Assembly: GCA_002633005.1 (NCBI GenBank)
Contig: NMRA01000014.1
Coordinates: 1,713,505-1,753,020 of the forward strand
Source of the DNA: Phoronis australis
Taxonomy: Eukaryota; Phoronida; Phoronidae
DNA: 39,516 bases
Direction of reading: 5' to 3'
A model generated the notes under the pieces. The model had not been told where the DNA came from. It ran no database searches and saw nothing but the letters and a program-made list of their open reading frames with translations. The position numbers and the translations under genes are program-made. Positions 1 to 10,471 of the stretch are shown here, piece after piece; positions within the stretch are counted from its first letter, which is position 1; each line of letters begins with the position of its first letter.

Positions 1-92
<92 letters not shown>
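1..92. repeat. (AT)n microsatellite at left edge
   Basis: Uninterrupted AT dinucleotides from the first base to about 92, followed at once by a perfect CRE octamer. The matching (AT)n at the right edge suggests that the window, or its parent contig, stops where assembly met simple repeats. The true length of the tract cannot be known from here. Confidence 0.98.
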
Positions 93-94
<2 letters not shown>

Positions 95-95
<1 letters not shown>

Positions 96-102
96 GACGT
101 CA
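95..102. promoter_or_regulatory. Perfect CRE octamer TGACGTCA
   Basis: The palindrome TGACGTCA is the full CREB/ATF site. The window holds five exact copies (95, 17303, 22809, 25363, 30268), against roughly one expected by chance. No gene is seen directly downstream of this one. From 103 to about 340 nothing else is recognisable. Confidence 0.35.
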
Positions 103-354
103 TTTGCGATAAACCCAAGCGCCTGTGGATGTGTCTTAATATCGATCTAAAAGTTTGTTAAGTTCACAAAATAGTGTTTTGAAAACATGCGTTGTGCTAC
201 AGTACGATAAGATTTGGAATAAACTGGAAACTACATTCCGTCCTGTTCAGCTGGCTAAAACAAAAATAGAATTCGGCTTTTTATTCCAACAATAATATTC
301 TTTATCGTGGAAGTCGGATATTTTCGTAGCCCCACATTAAACGTTGGATGAACA

Positions 355-1110
355 TTACCTGCACATGCGCAAGTCATGTGAGTTTCAAACTGAAGAACGA
401 TTGGCCATGTGATTAAAGTTAACCTATACGAGAAGATAAAGCTCAGCTCAGGGGTGACATCTGAAGTTACAAAATACCCAAGGTGTTTCGAGTAGTGAGG
501 ATCGAGTCAATATTTAGCACCTCAGTTTTTCCTAAGCCTCAAAGTGTTTTATATTTGGGGGATACGAAAATGCCTGAGGTGTTCTGAAGGTTTCAAATTG
601 TCACCCGGAGATGTACGAACGCCTATCATCATGTTGCGTGACTCTCAAAATGAAGAGAGCCGTCCAAATGGTTGGGATATCCTGTGAGATCAAGCTTGGA
701 CAAGACTCACTAGACTGAGGATTGAAAATGACAGTCGCATGACGCCATGATTTTAACCGTCTTTTAATCAAATCCCTTTATTTGTTACGATGGAAGTTAG
801 CGAATGAACAGACGTGAAACATCCTCAAGGAACTCCTCGTTGTTTTTGGTAGCTTCAAATATACTTGGGAGGTGATTCATATCTGTGAATGAGCGAACTT
901 CAAACACTGTGATAAGTCACGTGACTCTCAAAATAGAAAACGTCGTCGAGTGCGACGGGATACCCCTGTGACAACTGAGTTCACAGTACATCAAGTGGCA
1001 AACTGAGGCAGACTGATCATGATGTTAGATGTGTCGTGACAATAAAAGTTGTTCGCACTTATGCAGATATGATACATCTCCGGAGGATACTTTGAAACCA
1101 CGGGATTACC
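355..1110 (+). repeat. Two diverged copies of a dispersed repeat (R1, R2)
   Basis: Two head-to-tail, highly diverged copies (about 355-740 and 780-1110) share a string of blocks in the same order. These are a CATGCGCA/TATGCAGATATGA block, GTAGCTTCAAAT, a 'gattcatatctgtgaatg' block, CGTGACTCTCAAAAT, a GGGATAYCCTGTGA block, and GATTGAAAATG near the end. A third copy is at 14600-15010 in the same orientation. No coding capacity is evident. It is likely an old interspersed repeat; boundaries are approximate. Confidence 0.6.
916..925. promoter_or_regulatory. CLEAR-type E-box GTCACGTGAC
   Basis: A ten-base perfect palindrome with a CACGTG core, the form bound by MiT/TFE and USF-class bHLH-zip factors. 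It lies inside repeat R2, so it may simply be a repeat-borne site. An identical ten-mer occurs at 2153-2162. Confidence 0.3.
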
Positions 1111-1111
1111 C

Positions 1112-1454
1112 ACAGATGTTCAAGATGCTCCGCCCACGGGAAACTATGTCGCAAGTTCGCCGCATAGATATCGATAGATAGGCTTATCCACTGTTCACTT
1201 TATTTTTCTTTTATTATAATAAAGATAATGGCAAGGTGCGATATCCACGCGACATAAATTATTATGGACCAACAAAGACGTAACAAAGGAAAACAATGGA
1301 AGTGTCCCATAGGCGATAAACCATGCGACGCGCTTATTCCCGACGCATGGATCTGGCAAATTAAACAGTACCTATAGCGACATCCATTCGACGTCATTTG
1401 ACATGGACAAGACTACAAAATTTTCGGCGGAGTTCCAGATGGCTCCAAATCTAG
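1112..1454. other. No gene recognised
   Basis: Moderately CpG-containing sequence with only short chance reading frames. A 65-codon minus-strand frame (1200-1397) has no recognisable motif. Nothing here can be assigned a function. Confidence 0.5.
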
Positions 1455-1844
1455 TCGCGTCCGGAACATCTCAAGTTTTTACGTAGCCTAAAATTTCCCC
1501 TAGAAAGTGGACGTCAATCATACGGCCAATCGTTCTCAATTTTGAAAGTAATATCGCTTTCCGTATTCTTGAAGTCCACATCATGCACGGATATAGCGTC
1601 GTTCACTTCCGAGGGTAAGTTTCGAGCTACACGAATACCGAAGGTGCTCCGAATACTCGACTCGGAAGTGACCTCCCGAAACGACAACCTTATGCGAGAT
1701 CACCGCCATAAAAAACTCGGAAATCTTGCTATAGTTCTTATGGTTCGTCAAGCAGCTCCGACCACACATTTCTGTAATTCCATGACACTGATTCTGCAAT
1801 ACAAGATCATATACCGACTTAGTCTGCGAACCACTGTGATATGA
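1455..1844 (+). CDS. Unidentified 129-codon open frame
   Basis: The plus strand is open from a TAG just before 1455 to the TGA at 1842-1844, about 129 codons, with no good ATG near the start. A strong 5' splice-site match (GAG followed by GGTAAGT) lies at about 1612-1618, so the left part could be an exon ending there. The stretch is richer in CpG than its flanks. The minus strand is also open (1581-1856, 91 codons), so strand choice is uncertain. The predicted peptide is basic and Ser/Leu-rich, with no domain I recognise. It could equally be a chance frame. Confidence 0.15.
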   Translation, partial: SRPEHLKFLRSLKFPLESGRQSYGQSFSILKVISLSVFLKSTSCTDIASFTSEGKFRATRIPKVLRILDSEVTSRNDNLMRDHRHKKLGNLAIVLMVRQAAPTTHFCNSMTLILQYKIIYRLSLRTTVI

Positions 1845-1859
1845 CCAGCCGACCACGAC

Positions 1860-3212
1860 ATCTCGACAAAGAGTAATCTTCCAATGCTAAAACTGTATCT
1901 AAGATTTCTTCACTAAAGTGTTCGTCATGTTTAATGAATTATTTAAAATCAAGATTACATAATTCTCAGAAGAGCGCTCATTAGGCTTACAAGTACTAAT
2001 ATTTTGCGGATTCAAGGTCCACTCGAATTATAAAAAGACACGTTTTATGGAAAATTCACCACAATCTTTATGCAAAAAATGAGGAATGATAGTGAAAAGA
2101 CTTTTCCGTCATCCTTATAACCTAAAAAACGATATTTTATCAAAAACACGTGGTCACGTGACAACGAAAATGACGCATCCCATACTGTAATATCGGTTGT
2201 CAAAAGTTAATCTGCTCCAGTGGGACTACATGTACCAGAAATTTGAAATTCAGTTCTGTTATATTAAGTTTGACTCAATTAAAAACGTCAAAGACGTATT
2301 AAAACGACTGTGGAATAAGGAGCAAGATTATATTGTGTTATGCCAACACTCAACATTGAAATGAAGTTATGGTGACGTACGGTGTAAGCTCTTGGCCGAG
2401 ACCCTACATTAAAGGTGCGGTTAGCTGACCCTTCCGATCCTTGTGTTACATGTAGGCCTACATATATTATCTGGCTTTCAAGAAATCGCACTACGGTAAC
2501 CACAGTGGTCGATAACTCGCTTGCGTTTGGAACCAGTATCTGAACGCACCCGCTTAGTCAAACAACTTTCGGAAAACGGCCAAATGACGTTTCATTTGAG
2601 AATAAATATTCTGATGCTCTGAACATGCATGTATATGTACGTAAGCGTCTGAACGTGGGCGAACAACAACTAGCAAGAAAGATAACCTGTAGGCGCCCCG
2701 TGTCAGATACAGGTGCGATAAACTAAGGTGTTAATACTGAATTTGTTTTTCTGCATTCCGTCCATTGAACGTTTTTATACTAAAGCATTTTCACACACAT
2801 AGAATCACGATAACATTTGTACAGGGAATCTTACGCCGTTACTGAAAAAAATGAGGGCACTTCTGCATTTTAAGACCCTCGTGTGTTTACTAGTCCTATT
2901 ACGTCACTAGACTTGAATGTCGACAGTAAATTATTTCAGATTTCGCCGTCGCTGTCCCTCTTCATGTTTTCAATTTGACTACAGAAAAACGGATACGGTA
3001 CATTAAGTAACATATTTAAGTTCCTATTATATTTTTAGCATCTACTTGGCACCTATAAAGACATTTCCATAAAGCGTGAATGAATGCCTGCGGAGATGTT
3101 ATCCGGATGAGATCGATAGCAGTAGAGTACTATATTGAAATAATACAAATACTTGGCGACATGACAGTTAAGCACACTGAAAGGAAAAGCGTTTAATTAA
3201 GCTGATTGGAAA
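1860..3212. other. Gene-free stretch with E-box pair
   Basis: No convincing coding signal. Visible sites are a tandem pair of CACGTG E-boxes at 2148-2160, the second within the palindrome GTCACGTGAC (2153-2162), and two TACATGTA octamers near 2226 and 2449. A 71-codon minus frame at 2288-2503 shows no motif. Confidence 0.5.
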
Positions 3213-3325
3213 TCTTTTTAATGACAGTAATAGTAATCACCATCACCAATATTGACATTTTATCATCTTTGTCGCCATCATTTTTGTTACCGTCTTATAT
3301 TCATTGACGCCACTGTCTTCTTTAT
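3213..3325. repeat. Degenerate ATC/CAT triplet tract
   Basis: A cryptically simple stretch made of decayed ATC, ACC, GTC and CAT triplets (for example ATCACCATCACC, ATCATC, CGCCATCAT). It looks like an old trinucleotide microsatellite broken up by mutation. A similar triplet tract in the opposite sense lies at 22808-22930. Confidence 0.5.
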
Positions 3326-3329
3326 CATT

Positions 3330-4500
3330 TCTATAGCCAGTTAAATACATATACATGTAAGTCTTCAAACGCTGATACTTAAAATTTCATTCAGACAAGT
3401 CCATGGATCCGCACAAGATTTCGAGGAGAAACTTGTTCGTCCGTGCAAGTAAATTGGCATAAAAAGGTGCACTTTGGATTACCTTGTTTCATCAACTATG
3501 TACATTTTGCAACAAAACAGGATTTAATTCAAAATTCATTTCTCTCGGCAAATCTCAGTAAACAACTTCATGCCGATTTAGGGTAAAAGTGAATGATTTG
3601 GGAACCTAGGTCCGCAAAAATACGGTGCCATTTTGGAACCTCTGTATAGCTCTTTCGTGTAAGACATGATGGTGAGGCGCAACAGGTGCGTGCCGTGACT
3701 ACTGCTGCGCTTCGCTTGCTCAAGCTGAAGTTGCATGTAATATCTCGAAATGAAACGGTGACTCAGAGTCTTATAATTTCGAGACATAGTTACCGACTTA
3801 TCACCAGATGCAAAGACAAGCATCTAATCATGACATTTCTCTACCATTAAGTGTCATAGCACATTTTTCATAGAGAAAGTCAATTGTAATACACTGTAGG
3901 TTTGTGCCTTGTTTTGTAATTGTGTGTTCTGTTTGGTATGATTAGAGTTTTACATTCTCTCTTGCCTCGTTTGTTGCGCGATTTTCATAACAAATGCTGA
4001 GATATCAATGCTGCAACGAAAAGCGACAGAACCCATGACTTTCCGCGAGGTAGCCACTACGCATTGATTTTTCTTAGTTGCAACATACGTGTTGCGAATA
4101 GCACTTCGCCTTTTATATTGGGTTATCTTGTCTTGAAACTTTTGATCACGAAAGCCTGTGTTAAAGTGGATATCTGTAAGCTATCCAATCTTTGTTGATG
4201 GTGAACCTCATTCTTTTCGCGGGAGCAACTATTTTTTTTCGTTAAATGGGTACTGAATTTTATTTCTGCTGCGGGAATTGTAACAACTAAGCAAGTTATT
4301 GAGCGCCAGCTTGTTCTCTTGAAGCAGCGCGAATTGCACTTGTACGCGCGTGCGTAGCGCTTGTGCAATTGCGTGGTGGAAGACTGGGCTACCAAGCCGT
4401 GTTTACATTGTGCTCTATGGAGACCCGGAAAGAAAAGCAGATTTCTCTTAAAATTAACATATTAATGACAAAAACAGCACTTGATGAAACATTTATGCCA
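3330..4500. other. No gene recognised
   Basis: Short opposed frames (3578-3823 minus, 4123-4395 minus, 4363-4647 plus) overlap one another and show no motif. A GC-richer patch at 4300-4400 contains repeated GCGCG/TGCGTAGCGC words but no known element. Confidence 0.45.
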
Positions 4501-4870
4501 GGAGCACGTGAATACTGCAGGACTGATTGGAACAGAATTTGTGTTTTTTTCATCGGCATCCGGATTTTCGCATGTTTTGTACAACGATTGAATTGCTCTC
4601 CTGGTGAAATTTACTCACATGATCGAGGACAATCCAGGCATTTTTAAAAGAGCACATTGGCCTTCCACAGCAGATTAAGTTGTTCCTGAGCAAAGAAGTG
4701 CCGTTGTGAGCTGGGGGAGATAAGGTGGGGCGAACCATTGACGATTGAGCTGTGCTGCATAAAACTTCGCATGAGTATGTGAAAAAGCGGAAATGTGGTG
4801 TAAGTGTGCTGAGCACACTCATGAAAGCCAGCCCCGGCAGAGACGGGACATTCTTTAAAGGTTGAAAAAT
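4500..4870 (+). pseudogene. Possible decayed coding fragment, family unknown
   Basis: Read on the plus strand, 4637-4862 gives an amphipathic, protein-like sequence interrupted by two in-frame stops before its terminal stop, including segments such as IGLPQQIKLFLSKEV and LHKTSHEYVKKRK. Just upstream a second frame gives KFTHMIEDNPGIF and meets the first at a T/A run near 4640, as a frameshifted gene would. The opposite strand carries a 112-codon frame (4550-4888), which may be only its shadow. I do not recognise the family. A decayed transposon protein is the simplest guess; chance is not excluded. Confidence 0.2.
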
Positions 4871-4889
4871 GCAATTACAGTGTATCATG

Positions 4890-7000
4890 AAGACTGATAA
4901 TTCTTACTTATGAATTTATTTGTTATTTCAATTCACATTTTCTAAGAAGTCTGGAGCTAAGCTTGCGACGAGTTCTCAAATCAGTTACCTCAATGGTCTG
5001 GGGCTGAGTGAGTCATTTTATTTCGCTGTCCAAAAAGTTGACCACACAAGGTTATAAATGTATGTTCATGTAAAATATAACTTTACGTTGGGTGGCAGGT
5101 AGACAGAGCAATGACGTGACCGGAGGCAATAGTCCAAGCATTGACTGAACGGAAACAGGTCGTTATCGAGTGCTGTACATTAAACCGTCATTCACGAAAC
5201 GATAGTGTATAAGTACATGGTAACCTAAGACTTAAAGACAATGGAACTATTTTAGGACTCATGTAAAAGCAACCTTAACAGTAATTGAAATTTTCTCTTC
5301 ACAATGAAGCTATAAATATGTCGTGAAACCGGAAATTAAGTCATCATGTGACCGAAACATCTAGCCAGTCAAATACTAACTAATCGGGCTGTGCTTGTAG
5401 GATCTTTCAAGTGTATTGATGATACAGCAATTTCTTTTTGCTCTTGTGACCGTGTTAATCTATTTTTCGGTATTCAAAGTCTTGAAATTTGGCATAACTA
5501 ATTTCATGTTAAAATTGTCGTGGCAACAAATGAAGTACAGCAAGTAAGCTTAACGCTATTTAAAATCCTACCAAATAGCAAGGTTTCTACTGCGTTTTAA
5601 GCTTCTGGAGAATACAGTACTAAAAACGTGCATTTTTTAGCAGAAAATGGATAATAGAAATGTAAGAGTTCACGTAAAAACTTGAACTCATTATTGAACT
5701 GTTGCCAATATTCAAAATGTTCTGGATGAAATTTTCTATTAAATACGAAAATGTCCCATAACACACAGCAGTCTATATTGTATAGTTGATTTGTTTTATA
5801 TCGCTACAGTGCATAGAATTTATGTGTGTACTCACATGTAAAGAACTGCCTTGCAGCGACACACGTTGTAGAAAACGTTCAAAACACCATGGAAATATCT
5901 GTAGATACATGTATTTCGGCCTACATGTAGCTGTGCTGACTTTGGTCTTGTCAAGACGCGTGCGCTTAAATTATGCTCTGCACTTTGTCATCTGCTTTTT
6001 CAGATCAAAGAGGACATGCTATTGACCAGAAATTTCCTTTTACTGAATGTCATAATACGAAAAAATGACGTGTGCCATTAAGCCCAAGACTCAAAATTGT
6101 TCTTCATCACGGGTCTTGATTTCGTCTAATGAAGACATGAATGGAGACAGAAACTACTGAAGATCCCTAAGTTTGGGATGACTGGCTAGACCTATCAATA
6201 GTGATAAATTTTGACATTCGTTGTTTACATACTGCCTTGAATGAATTGTTTGGTGAATTTTATTTTAATTTCCAATATGATTTAGAAAAGGTCCGAATGG
6301 TTTGACAATAAACTAGGGTTACATTTCCCTTTAATACAGGGTTGCTGAACTACTTTTTTGAATTTTTGAATCAGTCCAAACACATAGTCGAATTCATCTC
6401 CCCTCCCCTTACGCCGGACACGACAAACAATGCCGCTGTCTTACCGATTTCACCACCAGTGCTGGTGTATTTCTTCGAAAGTTGTGTCCTCCCATCCTTT
6501 ACGAAATTAAGGAAAGTGATAACGCGGAAGTCAAAGAAGTATGTTCTTAAAAAGCGTGCGGGACTTCTGTTAGTAAAAATAGTGCTAAGAAGCTTGTCAC
6601 TTTTGACAGGACTGGCGAACGCTTGCAATGTGAGTCAGAAGTGAACTATAAAGAAAACTCTTTTTGAATGTAGAAACTATTTAATATGCAAGCTAGAAAA
6701 AATGAAATTTTGGCTTTAATTTGTTTAAATTTAAGTTAATGTATTGGAAAAACATGGCTCTTTAGTATCAATGACACAAAAGCAGTTCGCTATATTTGGC
6801 ACAATGCGAAGTGGAAAAACATAGGACGACAATACCTGCTATGCGACCTGCAAACATTGTAATCTCAATTAAACTTGAAATCATGGATACTCACCGTGTA
6901 TCTGTGTCTTGTGTAAAATCTCGGATATGTGCTTGAAACGTCCACGAAAATACAACCTAGAATAAACAAATAAGTAAGCTTTGGAAACTTTAACGAACAA
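4890..7000. other. AT-rich stretch without recognisable genes
   Basis: AT-rich sequence with short frames only. The frames at 5786-6025 and 6342-6644 (plus) and 6371-6628 (minus) overlap or lack motifs. TACATGTA octamers occur at about 5898 and 5921. No repeats or RNA genes were seen. Confidence 0.5.
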
Positions 7001-7007
7001 CGCGATT

Positions 7008-7286
7008 TCATAACGCCCATAGTATGATTCTTTCTACTTCAGGTTGGTTCTGTTCGCAAGCGATATTCTTCTGTAGGTATCTAGTCGTCTTCTTCACCTT
7101 GTTATCAAACACGTGGCAAACGCGCACATATGTCCAAACCTCATAGCTACTGGCCTTATTTATAACGGTTACCGCGACAATAGCGAGACTTGGATTGGCT
7201 TCGAGAGCCCGTGGAGCTAATGATGTCATTGCGGAAACAAGTCGCACGTGGATATCCTCGCCTACTCCAGTGGGCCGAGCAGACAA
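7008..7286 (-). CDS. Unidentified 92-codon frame in GC-richer island
   Basis: Minus-strand frame of 92 codons in a patch with higher GC and CpG than its surroundings. It has a hydrophobic middle (SLAIVAVTVI) followed by a basic segment (NKVKKTTRYLQKN). A separate minus-strand frame immediately upstream (about 7378-7572) is also open for 64 codons and begins after a good acceptor-like CCTTTCCTCTTTAG. The pair could be two exons of a membrane protein. A 95-codon plus frame (7332-7619) overlaps the upstream part, and I cannot assign a family, so strand and reality are uncertain. Confidence 0.2.
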   Translation of the reverse strand: MSARPTGVGEDIHVRLVSAMTSLAPRALEANPSLAIVAVTVINKASSYEVWTYVRVCHVFDNKVKKTTRYLQKNIACEQNQPEVERIILWAL

Positions 7287-7331
7287 ATATCCGGCTACCA
7301 GTCACATGTGTTCACTTAAGGTAAAACAATA

Positions 7332-7619
7332 ATGTCAGCTTCTTTCCGTAAAACAGACTACGCATTAAATTTATTCATAAAACACACTGCTTTGAATAGC
7401 CATTTGTCCCACGCGGTTGCTCCGTCAAGAAATGATATCACAAAGACAAGCTCCCGAGTAACAGGAGACCAAAGATTCCCGATTCCGCACAAACATCGCC
7501 TACGTAATCCAGCTGAGCTTGCGATAATAATGTCAGTTAGTCCTTTGGAGACCAGAAGAAACTATGTTCGCTACTATGGCCAGCTAAAGAGGAAAGGAAA
7601 CACGGACGATACTACATAG
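7332..7619 (+). CDS. Unidentified basic 95-codon frame
   Basis: An ATG with a purine at -3 opens a 95-codon frame ending TAG. The product would be basic, with a C-terminal RRNYVRYYGQLKRKG segment, no signal peptide and no known domain. It lies over a minus-strand open frame in the same GC-richer island, so at most one of the two is likely real. Unspliced small protein, exon or chance frame cannot be told apart. Confidence 0.15.
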   Translation: MSASFRKTDYALNLFIKHTALNSHLSHAVAPSRNDITKTSSRVTGDQRFPIPHKHRLRNPAELAIIMSVSPLETRRNYVRYYGQLKRKGNTDDTT

Positions 7620-9200
7620 TAATTCAAAAGCGAAATGAAAATGTTCCAGCATCTCACCCGGTTTTTGACCTTGGAGATAATTTTTGCGAGCCACTTTACT
7701 TGAAAGCCAACTGTAAGAAGAGCACAACATGTTTTATGTGATGTTGATATTCTCTTCGAGAGTAGTGAGTTAGATGGTGATCATGATGAAAAAGTCATAG
7801 GGTACTTGGTCCTCTCCACAGTTTTGAAAATAAGATAAATAAGATAAACCCAGTGACTCGAAAGTGCATTGCCTGTCAACTCGTTAAACCACTTCCTAAC
7901 ATAATCTGGTACATCAGTGTCAGACATAAAACGACAATAATTGAATTACTTATGATACTTTATCGATTGGAGTGTTATGCACATATTTTCTCTGTGTTTG
8001 ATAAATAAGTCACTCTCGGTTTCCCTAATAACGTTAATCAATCAATTTTATTTAGATTTTTGGTTGCACCCGTTGCATGCCACCAATATAGTTCAAGCTG
8101 GCACAACTTAACAATTCGCACTTGTTTGTATTTAACTGACAAGTCTTGTTTTGTCTTATTTTGGTTCTACGTCAGTCAGAAGACAGGATTCCAGTTGTGA
8201 AATAGGGCTTGTTAACTTTTAGTTTTCGACCGAGGTTTCAGGTCCTGGGCAACGACCATAAACACTACTGTATTTTTGTCGTGCCCAACCGTACCAAGCT
8301 TCTGTCATTTTACGCGGATTACACTGGAAAACTTTTAGCTGACGAGCTTTAGTTATGTGCAGTGTATACATGCAAATGGTTGGCAGTGTAACCTGGTCGT
8401 CAAACTCTGCCCGGCAATAGCGTTTCCGACGTTTTTTGATGTTTGTTCATGCACACTTTATTAAAAACTAGTTTGATGGAATTCAGGTAAAAAAACAAAC
8501 ATGCGATTATCTGTGTTTAAATTGATAAACTTCGGGAAAGATTTCTGTTTCGTAAAATCAAGGCATATATGGAACAATAACCCGACCCAGATATCAAAGA
8601 TTAATTATGTCTGTACAGGCGGAAATACAGGTATCGCGAGGGACAGGCAACCGCAACTTCCGGAGGACAGCTCTAAGAACGGCATGATGGCGCCTTTTGG
8701 GCGCAGGTTGGTTGAACTCCGTGGGGCCTCCCTAAACCAGCTTGTGGCCTGGATGAAAACAATGCAAAATATATGCAAAAGCTAAATTAAACACAAATCA
8801 TAAACATGAGAATGTAGCTATGTCTTGTTTTTGTGTACTCGTGTTTATCAAGAGCTCGGTAAAACATTCGTCTTCAGAAATGATTTAAAAGCGTCCTGAT
8901 CAGAAAATCTCAAATCTTGAAGAGGCGTTCAGTACATGTTTAATCCATGCTCTAGAACACAGACGGAGTTTCTCTTTTCTCAGAAGGACACCGGCGTCTC
9001 TCACCAGAAGCAGCTGTCAATTGTGAACGTAGATCCTGTTTCGTTTGTTTTCGGGATACCAACATTAAAAACTTCAATTCATCTCATATAATTCTTTGCA
9101 CATTTACAAAATGTTGCCAAATTGTACATGTACCAAACACGACCAAGCAGTAACGCCAAAATGAACTCACCAAAGGATTCGCAAACATTTTAGTCCTGTT
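7620..9200. other. No gene recognised
   Basis: The only sizeable frame (8501-8785 plus, 94 codons) has no recognisable motif. An acceptor-like TCTGTACAG sits within it at about 8610-8618. A TACATGTA octamer lies near 9126. The rest is unremarkable AT-rich sequence. Confidence 0.45.
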
Positions 9201-9203
9201 AAA

Positions 9204-9392
9204 ATGAAACGAGTGTACATGTACCAAGGTAGGGTGGATTCAGTTTCCCGCGGAAGCCACGAGCAACCTGTCTTCAATGTTTTAAACAATGGACCTGGAA
9301 ATTTAGAAATCACGCAGAAACCCGACGCTTACACATGCAAGTGCATTGCGAACATTTGTAAGCAATATATTAATATTTTCAGAATAATATAA
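9204..9392 (+). CDS. Small frame with faint Ig-fold-like motif
   Basis: 62-codon plus-strand frame. Near its end it reads GNLEIT followed by PDAYTCKC, which resembles the strand E-F region of an I-set immunoglobulin domain (LxI then DxYxC). A plausible donor (TTTGTAAGC) follows at about 9357. The earlier cysteine and tryptophan of an Ig fold are not visible, so this may be coincidence. It is recorded as a weak exon candidate only. Confidence 0.12.
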   Translation: MKRVYMYQGRVDSVSRGSHEQPVFNVLNNGPGNLEITQKPDAYTCKCIANICKQYINIFRII

Positions 9393-9910
9393 AATCGTGA
9401 TTAATAACAATGCTGGGTTTAATATAGTCAAATGTACACTGTATCTGGGGAGGGATCGATAGACACAAAACATAAGCCATGTAATTGCGGGGAAAACCTT
9501 TGCTTATGGAAGGGAAACAATGAACTGTCAGATGACTGAGGGATTCAATTTCGTAATTCAATATTCCAATCTCACCGACCAATCACTTTATAGCGGCCAG
9601 CATTCCGCCGTGTTACTCTCATAAGGTTTCGAGTATACTCGTGAAACAATCGCTTTCCTCTCATCTAATTTTGCGAGATCTTGCGTGATTATGTTTCAGG
9701 TCATTGACAAATTTGGATCCACCGCTGGATTGTTTTGTTTCTCACTGGAACGGTGCCTCTCAAAGGCGTTTTGCTCCCCAAAACTTAAATTTCACATGCC
9801 GCAAATTTACCCTTAAAATCAGTTTCAATTGTGGACAGTCAGTCTCCGAGTGGAAACCAAGTATAGCCTATGCAGCCCCATGCCATAGGCTAATGTGAAA
9901 AAGTTCATTA

Positions 9911-10049
9911 CATGGGCGGGCATCACTGAAAAAGTGGGGGCTGTACCCCCCAGCCCCCCTGTGATGCAGCACGCATAGACAATGGGCGGCATTGCACTAA
10001 AAAGTGGGGCTATAGCCCCCCTCCCCAGCCTCTATGGTGCGCCGCACAT
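9911..10049. repeat. Tandem duplication of a ~70 bp G/C-run unit
   Basis: Two adjacent units (about 9911-9980 and 9981-10049) share ATGGGCGG, CACT, AAAAAGTGGGG, CTGTA/CTATA, CCCCC, CAGCC and a TGATGCAGC/TGGTGCGCC tail. Each contains a G-run/C-run hairpin; in the second, GGGGCTATAGCCCC is a perfect palindrome. It stands out sharply from the AT-rich surroundings and is probably part of a non-autonomous repeat element. The THAP-like frame begins about 200 bp downstream. Confidence 0.7.
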
Positions 10050-10255
10050 GCATTAAATACATGGAGCAGGTACTTAACAGTGTGTAAGGTTTAAAGAAGA
10101 ATGCCACCCGATTTAATTAGTTTTTGTTACCCTCTTCATCGGTCCGTATCCACGTCACATCGCATACAATCGATTTCACCTCACCGATAGGTGTCGCGTT
10201 AACATGTGAGGCAGGTGAGTACACGACGCAGCGACGTCAGTGGTTCTTCCGCTGA

Positions 10256-10471
10256 GTGTGTGCTGCTATGGTGTCATGTCGTTCCCGCTTTGTGCGAATC
10301 GTGAAGCTGTGCCCAAAGCGAGTATATCGTTTTTTGCGATTTCCTCGTGAACCCGAAATGCTTCTGAAGTGGTTCCCGGCAGTGAAGAACGAAACTTACG
10401 CCGTTAATGCCATCTATGAGGTAGTGAAATATCTTCGTGTCTGTGACCCGCATTGTTTTGTTTCAAAATGA
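10256..10471 (+). pseudogene. THAP-like zinc-finger domain, isolated
   Basis: A 71-codon frame bounded by a TGA just before a GTG at 10256 and a TGA at 10469-10471. Features match the THAP C2CH DNA-binding domain: CAAMVSC near the N-terminus (C2, C8), YRFLRFPREPEMLLKWF at residues 24-40 (the Phe-Pro step and invariant Trp at 39), and VCDPHCF at 62-68 (Cys63-x2-His66, then Phe). The gap between the second and third cysteines is 54, just above the usual 35-53. THAP domains occur in cell-cycle and chromatin regulators and in P-element-like transposases. There is no ATG before the first cysteine and no AVPF-type end, so this is an exon fragment or a decayed copy. An acceptor-like TTCTTCCGCTGAG precedes it, and a strong CAG/GTGAGT donor lies near 10212. 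Confidence 0.45.

Noticed and set aside
7008-7572. Decayed G-protein-coupled receptor on the minus strand
   Set aside because: Hydrophobic segments and a W/C pattern are suggestive, but no DRY, NPxxY or other receptor signature is visible.
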